Shown here piece by piece: positions 63,864 through 64,000 of a DNA stretch of 64,000 bases. The DNA lies in contig JAHEYU010000008.1 of NCBI GenBank assembly GCA_023251435.1, forward strand, positions 1 through 64,000, in the 5' to 3' direction. A model generated the notes under the pieces. That model was not told the DNA's origin, did no database searches, and saw nothing but the letters and a program-made list of their open reading frames with translations. The translations under genes and the position numbers were made by a program. The stretch is from Bacteroidota bacterium. Lineage in GTDB: Bacteria; Bacteroidota; Bacteroidia; Bacteroidales; Prolixibacteraceae. Every line of letters starts with the position of its first letter. The stretch's first letter is position 1.

Positions 63864-64000
63864 ATGCTATCAAAAGCCGCTGAATACGCGATACGATCCA
63901 TGGTTTATATATGGATGATGAATCAACAGGGCACGCGCCCCGGTTACCGCACCATTGCTACTGAAGTTGGCTCACCAGAGCACTTTACGGCAAAAGTGCT
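63864..64000 (+). CDS. Rrf2-family transcription regulator, partial
   Basis: First 45 codons only, cut by the right edge. MLSKAAEYAIRSMVYIWMMN followed by GYRTIATEVGSPEHFTAKVL matches the Rrf2 winged helix (MxS-x-x-x-YAxR start, IA-x-x-x-x-x-P-x-x-F-x-x-KVL). Family members NsrR and IscR sense NO or Fe-S status through a [2Fe-2S] or [4Fe-4S] cluster; the cysteines would lie beyond the edge. Divergence from an NO reductase suggests an NO-responsive repressor. Confidence 0.85.
   Translation, partial: MLSKAAEYAIRSMVYIWMMNQQGTRPGYRTIATEVGSPEHFTAKV

Overview
The window reads as chromosomal DNA of a Bacteroidota bacterium (confident). A Marinilabiliales/Prolixibacteraceae-type relative is plausible but unproven. 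Supporting signs are a SusC/SusD pair, a type IX secretion C-terminal domain, the gliding-type ABC ATPase GldA, the large two-part IspG, an HU-CCDC81/SPOR protein, an S46 dipeptidyl-peptidase, and repeated TAnnTTTG -7 promoter elements typical of this phylum.

Layout. 1-3.3 kb: a metallophosphoesterase cut by the window edge, branched-chain aminotransferase, a DUF2797 protein and a ParE-type toxin-antitoxin pair. 3.4-11.2 kb: a GNAT enzyme and scattered carbohydrate genes (GH8 exo-oligoxylanase type, GH43 with accessory domains, a LamG protein, a PQQ-type propeller). 11.2-26.2 kb: a polysaccharide utilization locus on the minus strand, in the order susC, susD, a double-LamG surface lipoprotein, a GH144-type lipoprotein, a remote glycoamylase-like protein with a type IX secretion tag, and a GH3 beta-glucosidase. 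It is divergent from a SusR-like sensor/regulator. The enzyme set points to beta-1,2-glucan or a similar beta-glucan.

26-44 kb is mostly housekeeping: ispD, DUF2461, lysC with an inserted DUF2442 gene, a PepSY membrane protein, amidase, a small AT-rich accessory patch, rfbB-galE, an HU/SPOR gene broken by a frameshift, an mtnA/aldolase/mtnP methylthioadenosine salvage operon, a HAD phosphatase, a DUF4143 ATPase and ispG. 44-53.5 kb: gldA, metK with a probable SAM-II riboswitch, a PhoR/PhoB-like two-component pair, ileS, a DksA-like protein, lspA and a CAT-anticodon tRNA. 53.5-64 kb: a MITE-like element, a DPP7-type S46 peptidase, a TIM-barrel lipoprotein, an alkyltransferase-like protein, Mrp ATPase, ROK kinase, a secreted esterase, a quinol nitric oxide reductase gene interrupted by an in-frame TGA, and a divergent Rrf2 regulator cut by the right edge.

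No wholly new multi-gene system is evident. The strongest second-look items are the stop codon inside the NO reductase, the duplicated lysC 3' end flanking a DUF2442 gene, a threefold 12-mer with exact 33-bp period before the DUF4143 ATPase, the SAM-II leader of metK, the MITE-like element after the tRNA, and the beta-glucan locus with a T9SS-tagged enzyme of uncertain family. All functional calls come from reading motifs and translations; no database search was run.
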